Shown here: in pieces, positions 58,460 to 64,000 of the stretch
Layout of the letters: each line of letters begins with the position of its first letter
Position numbering within the stretch: the stretch's first letter is position 1
Assembly: GCA_941918925.1 (NCBI GenBank)
Contig: OW799236.1
Location: 104,486,562 to 104,550,561, forward strand
Direction: 5' to 3'
Length of the DNA stretch: 64,000 nucleotides
DNA from: Phyto melanocephala
Lineage: Eukaryota > Arthropoda > Insecta > Diptera > Rhinophoridae
Position numbers and translations under genes: made by a program
The notes under the pieces: generated by a model
The model's input: the letters and a program-made list of their open reading frames with translations, nothing else
Told to the model about the DNA's origin: nothing
Database searches by the model: none

Positions 58460-60018
58460 ATCTAGCAAAAAAACACCCTTGATATCTTATAAGTATAAAT
58501 ACTAAGAGAATATTTCTGTTTAACTTTAACCTTAAACCGAAAAAGAAAAATCACTTTAGGAAAATATAATACACAAATAATGCTTCCAAAAACTAAAAAT
58601 GAAGATTTGTTTATTTATTTTGCTAACTATTTGTTTTCTCATATACTACAAAAAAAAATCTTAAAACAACAAGTAGGACTTTTAGTTTCATGCCCACCAA
58701 TAAAAAAAAATTTAGTTTTTATGTCTAACTCCGTCGTGTATACATATGTAGATTTGAAATATTAAGTTATTATAAATTTCAGTTCTTTAAATTTAACTCT
58801 TGTTCAGGTTCTGAAAATTATAAATAACAGTTGAAACCAAGCAAAAAATTAATATCACTGCATTATAACTTACTCTGGCAAAATTAACAAACTTCTAGAG
58901 GTGATGACACGTAGAGTTTTATTATAAATCGCAAAGTTTTCTTCATATATTTATATAATGTTTTATTGTCTTTTATTTTATATATTTACATACATATATA
59001 TTTTTTATTATATTCACTGGAGGCTTAGTTTTAACGAAAAGGTTATAAAATTTTGTATAGTGATCTTAGTTTTAGAGCTTTCACAGACAGACTATTATTG
59101 CACACATGTGTAACACCGTAAAACACTTCGTTGCTCAACTATAAAGACCTTAAATTTTTTATTTCCCCAACCATAAAAAGGAATATAGTTTACAGTAAAA
59201 TTTACATTTTTAGGCAATAAAAATCAAATCTCTTAACAAAATTGTTCATTAGTTGTTTTATTTCGGTTATAAATGAGCAACCAAATTAGTAAGTGTGTTT
59301 TAACTAAATAAAAATATGTGTAATTTAAAATAAATTCCATAAAAAATCAAGGTTTATGTTATACAAAACTTAACCCTTATTTAATAGTTACTCTAAAATT
59401 TAATTTGTTTCATTATCTTCTGGTTTTCATTGAGGTGAAAAACATTTTTAAGTGACCAATTTTATAGCAGCATTTTATGAAAATAAGACATTTGATGTCA
59501 CCATTAGTCTACACACCTGAAAGTTTAGATTCCCTCCTTAAATTCAGTTGGCTATTATCACTTCAAAAGGAAATCCTTAAAATTATATTAAAAGTAACTA
59601 ATTGGAATATTTTTTTACCGCAGACATCACACTTTAAACACATACATATGGTCCGGCTAGATTATGGTAATCGAAAGGTTATTATTCGTCTGGTTTTTAC
59701 CGGTTAAGTTTTGTAGGAGCCGAATATTTTCAAGTATCCATGTTTCGAAAATCGAATAAAGCGGTTATTTAAAAAAAAAACGATTATTTACATTAAATGG
59801 ACAGCATTAAAACCTGCATTTTGTTTATTAAATACTATTTTATAAGAAGCAACCTAGAAAACAAATTTTTTAATTAATTATGTTTTATTGAATAATGTGG
59901 TTTAACATATTTATTTATCTATATATATATATATATATATTATTTTGTTAATAAAAGTCCATGTTTATATGCACATCTATCTGTATACACGATAATACTC
60001 CAAGTCAATCTCCTGAGC
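58460..60018. other. AT-rich stretch with TA microsatellite
   Basis: A TA run at about 59919-59941. Chance frames otherwise, including a 76-codon one at 59477 with no recognised motif. Confidence 0.5.
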
Positions 60019-60020
60019 AG

Positions 60021-63000
60021 TCCATATATATAAAAGAGTAACGTGACTGACTGACTAACTAACTGACTGATTATTGCACAGCCCAAACGCAAAGACCTAG
60101 AGACATGAATTTTTTTTTTTCGATACATTGCTCCAATAAAAGGGGATTTTTGGAAATTCGTACTTTAAGGGGTTAAAAAGGGAAAAAACGGGTAAGATCG
60201 GTAACCTTCTATCTGCTAAGCTAAAAATTATACATATTAAGTTGAAGAGGTATTAAAATTTATATACAAGTTAAGCTGACTGTGTCTGGATTTTTTTTTA
60301 ATTTTAGGGGCAAAAGACGGATAAAAACTATACTTATTACTTTTTTAGTTCCCTAAGTAAATTCAAAACAAATAAAGCTTAATAAAAATTTGAAGTAAAG
60401 TAATTAATCCGCAAAAAAATATTAATAAGATTTGGAATCTTTTTTAAATTCACATGTATAATGGGTAAAATTTGTCCCTTTTTATGGTACTTTTTTTGAA
60501 AATAACTTTTCTAATATTATTCAATGAGACAAGATTTCAAATTATTATAGAATATGGACAAATATTATGGTGTAATTTTTGGAAACCTTTAGGGGTTAAA
60601 AAAGATACCAAAAAGAAGTAAATACCGTAAAATGTGAATAATTCCTGATTACAGAGCTAATTGGAAAAAAATTTAATACGGTTTTGTAACACGCATTTCA
60701 AAATTAGTGAGATAATGAGCTAATGTTGTGAAATAAAGGACTAAAATTGTGAAATAGAGGATTATTGATATGAATAATGTTATGGGTGACTAAAAAAAAA
60801 TTTTTTTCCCTGTAATCCATACCTTTTTAATTGATTTGATTTTATTTAAATAAACTTTGTATTCCAATAAATAATTTACTGTTATTATTATTTATTCGAA
60901 TAAAACTGGTTAACTGGATAATTTTTAAATGCTTAACCGAAACCGGTTTTTTTAAATATAAACTATTTAGAATATCCGAAAACCGGTTTTTGAAAAAGTC
61001 AAATAATCGATCTCCCTTACATAAACCTACACTATTTAACACCTGTTTCATTAAAAAGAAAGCGTCAACAAAACAACACAATATGAACATCTATTGTGTG
61101 TCAAAAGTTTTTTATCAACTACTTTGCTTTGCGATCCTCTCACTCAAAAAATTTTAACAATAAGTCGAATGAAATAATTGTTAAATTTTTATAAATTAAA
61201 AAACTCTTATAAATAATTTTCTAAAAAACATCGCATTAGCATCAGCATGTAATCATAGGTAATTTACTTGAAATTTTATTTAAATATTTCAGTTACACTG
61301 AAATGGAATTTTTTATGGACGTACGCCCATAATTACAAAACCTGGATTTTTGTTCTGCTTATTTTACAAGTCTCTATGTAAAAAAAACATAGAGCATTTC
61401 CCTTCCATATATTTCAATATAAATGCTCACATTATTAACATAATAAGTATACTATTTCAAGCTATCCTTTAAATTGGCATATTTATAGCATTTGGTAAAA
61501 TATTACTATTATTTTTTTTTTCAAATAAACGCATGTATATTTTTAATCATGTTAAATATTAAATTGAGGTTTAACTTTACAATATTGATTAAAAACTCTC
61601 ACAATATGACATTGTGCATATTAAAGTTATTAAAATTGAATAACGTTATAAAACATGTCGTACAAACATGATACGTTGTAATAACATCTATACAAAAAAA
61701 AATCGTTGTTAATGCAAAAAAGTAATGTAATTGAATATTTTATAAACTTATTTATGTTAAAACCTTGAAACACTTAAACAAACAAACAAAAAATAATTAT
61801 TGATTTATAAAATTTAAATAAATTATTTAAACATCATACATAGCTAGATGTTTGCCATGATTTATTTTTTATAAAATTCCATATAAAACGTACTGCTGAA
61901 TTAAAGGTGCAGCAGGTTTAATTCAAGGGAATTTATTTGTATCCAGAATATAAAAATTTGACACATAAGAAGCTGATATATGTGAACTAATGCCTTTTAA
62001 AGATTCGACTAGATAAATTAGGTTAGGTTAGGTTAAAAAGGGCTGGCACTAAAGGTCCAAGCCCACGGCAGGTATACACTTCTGCCCAATTGACAAATTG
62101 TGCACTCCAACTACTGACTATTTCATCGGGGGGACACTAGATAAACTAAATCTGTATTACTATTTGCAATGATACTGTAGCAAGAGCGATAGAATCAAAG
62201 AATAAATGTTGATGAAATATTGACTGCCCTGTCATTCTCTATAAAAAAATAGGTAAAAAATGGTTATTTTTTTATATCTGTACAATATTATAAATAAAAA
62301 AATTTTATCCGCTCTACCAACATATTCAAAAAAAAATTTAAATGAGTTTAAAATATTTCATAAAAAATTTTCTTCAAATAAATTCTAAAGCTAGTATATC
62401 TTCTGCAAATATAAAAAGAAGTGTACACTTTGATGTCACCACTTACTATGGAAACCGGTCGAACGATTTCAACTAAAATTTCAGGGTACGCTTAGAACGG
62501 TCTGTAGATGGTTTATGTGAAGTTTGCACCAAACTTGCATATCCATTAGTAACTGAAGCATTAGGAATTTTCTATATATTTTAATACAAATATCAACTAA
62601 TTGTCCTTTATATTCCATATCCCTATCCGGCCCAAAAAATTTCAATGAAATTTTCAGTGAGTGATAATTTGGTCTTAAAATTCATAAAAATGCATTTTTT
62701 ACATCCCTGTAATGTTCATATCATTAGAAACAGGATCTATACTGTGACATTTAAAGAAGTTAAAAAAAAAACAGAAAATAAATAAAAACTTCGCATAAAA
62801 ATACCTTAAGTTTACCTACACAATTGTGTAGGCAGGACCGTTACCAATCCATATATCGTAATGTCTTATGTGTAAAATGACATTCGGTCTTTCTAACTGG
62901 AATGTTAAGCTAAATTTGTTCAGTGGTTATTTTGATCGTCGTTTTATTTGTGCCCTGACTATTAGATTTTCGATTTGCTATACACCTGCATTGTGTCATT

Positions 63001-63208
63001 GTGTCATAGGTTTTTGTTATTGCTGTAGTTGCTGTTAGAATGATACTTTTATGCAAATCAATTAATTTTTGATTTACCAATGACATTCGGTCTCTCTTTT
63101 TAAAGTAAAAATGTTGTTTTGTAGTTGCCAAACAAAAAAGTTAAAGGCAAAACAACGATTCCTCTTCAATCACCTTGAAGGCGCAATAACATTTACCAGG
63201 TCAGCTAG
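60021..63208 (+). mobile_element. Possible non-autonomous Helitron-like block
   Basis: Starts TCCATATATATAAAAGAG followed by a GACTGACTAACT-type tetramer run and GCACAGCCCAAACGC, a pattern I associate with the 5' part of common insect repeats. Ends CCAGGTCAGCTAG followed by T, fitting the CTRR|T end of Helitrons. There is no target duplication and no Rep/helicase coding. GACATTCGGTCT recurs near 62881 and 63083. I could not find a strong hairpin before CTAG, and the middle (60.8-62.4 kb) may not belong, so the two ends may come from different copies. Confidence 0.35.
62018..62135 (-). mobile_element. Short non-LTR retrotransposon 3' tail insertion (118 bp)
   Basis: Flanked by the direct repeat ACTAGATAAA at 62008-62017 and 62136-62145. 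On the minus strand it ends with TTAACCTAACCTAACCTAA, the same kind of tail as the element at 103-717. The remainder is 3' UTR with no coding block. Extreme 5' truncation. Confidence 0.75.
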
Positions 63209-64000
63209 TAGATATAAGCAAATAAACTGGTTGTGCTCCCATGACAACCAAGTAAAGTTAAATAATAGTATATTCGTACCCATATACTAGTTATATTGTC
63301 TGCTGGACTACTTGTTGTATATGTATAAGTATGTTAAGTTAGTTTTTTCAAAATCTTAATAAAACACTTAAAACTTTTTGAACGTATTTAGATCTTAACT
63401 CAAAAAATTTCAGTTGAATTATTTGTTGGATTTTACATTATTTTTTGGTATCAGAATTAAACCGTATTTTAAAAACTTTTAGTATTGAAAATTACTAAAA
63501 TTGGTTGAGAAAAGACTGTAGTACAACCCAAAAGCTATTGTTTATTTTTTTATTCGTTAAAGTAAAGTTAAAATTTAAGTCTAGAAAAGGCAGCATTTGT
63601 AGGACAGACACAATTACTGAGATTGTTGTATAACTTTGATAAGTAACTATATGATTATAAATAGAGTTCATAGTGTACGTTTAAATATTGTTTACAGTTT
63701 AAAAGGTATACCTGTGTGAAGGGGAAAATAATGATGTGGGTTGTGTTAAACCTGCGCATAGTTGTGAATATATCGGCAGACAATCTACTATGACTTCTAG
63801 AGCCTAGAATTATTACGAGGAATTGTTTTTTGCTTAAAAATATTCATTAGTGAGTGCATTCTTTTAATTTGAGACGTTGAATAAAACTTTGTTTAACAGT
63901 TTCATAATACGCTCAAAGATCCTTAACGCAGGAGGACAAAAAACGTTATGATACATTTCGGAAACTTAAAACTAGTTCACTCCATTAATATCATTCTATG
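63209..64000. other. AT-rich stretch, nothing recognised
   Basis: No feature supported to the end of the window. Confidence 0.45.

Noticed and set aside
62910..63131. 73-codon minus-strand frame in the Helitron-like block
   Set aside because: Low-complexity, T/K-rich, no similarity recognised.

Overview
The window looks like intergenic or intronic DNA from a higher fly (Brachycera, plausibly a calyptrate such as a blow fly or house fly). By eye it is roughly 70% A+T and rich in CATA-type microsatellites. It is packed with decayed mobile elements: Tc1/mariner relicts, a TATACCC-ended composite repeat, I/R1-type non-LTR tails, and piggyBac-, PIF/Harbinger- and Helitron-like pieces. I recognise no host gene exon, tRNA, rRNA, CRISPR array or operon. 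Organism and family names are inference from the sequence; no search was run.

Layout. 0-2 kb: a 5'-truncated non-LTR retrotransposon with a 16-bp target duplication, then a 493-bp mariner deletion derivative. 3-11 kb: three copies (A, B, C) of a composite repeat, a mariner relict and a hammerhead-like motif. 11.3-12.0 kb: a piggyBac-like MITE. 15.6-16.3 kb: a mariner pseudogene. 19 kb: a PIF/Harbinger-like MITE. 23.7-29.9 kb: a long-inverted-repeat DNA transposon carrying a dead transposase-like gene, its right arm split by composite copy D. 30-42 kb: composite copies E, F and G plus another mariner pseudogene. 43.9-44.8 kb: a mariner pseudogene. 45.7-47 kb: degenerate direct repeats, one carrying a hammerhead-like core. 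50.6-53.4 kb: a second long-inverted-repeat transposon with a nearly intact two-exon gene. 53.4-53.6 kb: a mariner C-terminal relict. 56.4-57.0 kb: a third relict of the same transposase-like gene. 57.9-58.4 kb: an intact 167-codon N-terminal mariner transposase frame. 60-63 kb: a Helitron-like block holding a short non-LTR tail.

Two systems stand out. First, three separate copies of one zinc-knuckle protein family with a plausible DDE triad (FIDSS-like, CDLK and GERFHQ motifs). Two copies sit between ~500-bp inverted arms that start CAC, end GTG and are flanked by the same 3-bp sequence (TTA or TAA). This looks like a poorly described DNA transposon lineage, possibly CMC/CACTA-related. Second, seven copies (plus one half copy) of a composite repeat make up about 22% of the window. 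Six copies carry the same deleted mariner at the same internal site, and most carry a ~250-290-bp tandem array of varying copy number, so the assembly spread as one unit after the mariner had landed in it.
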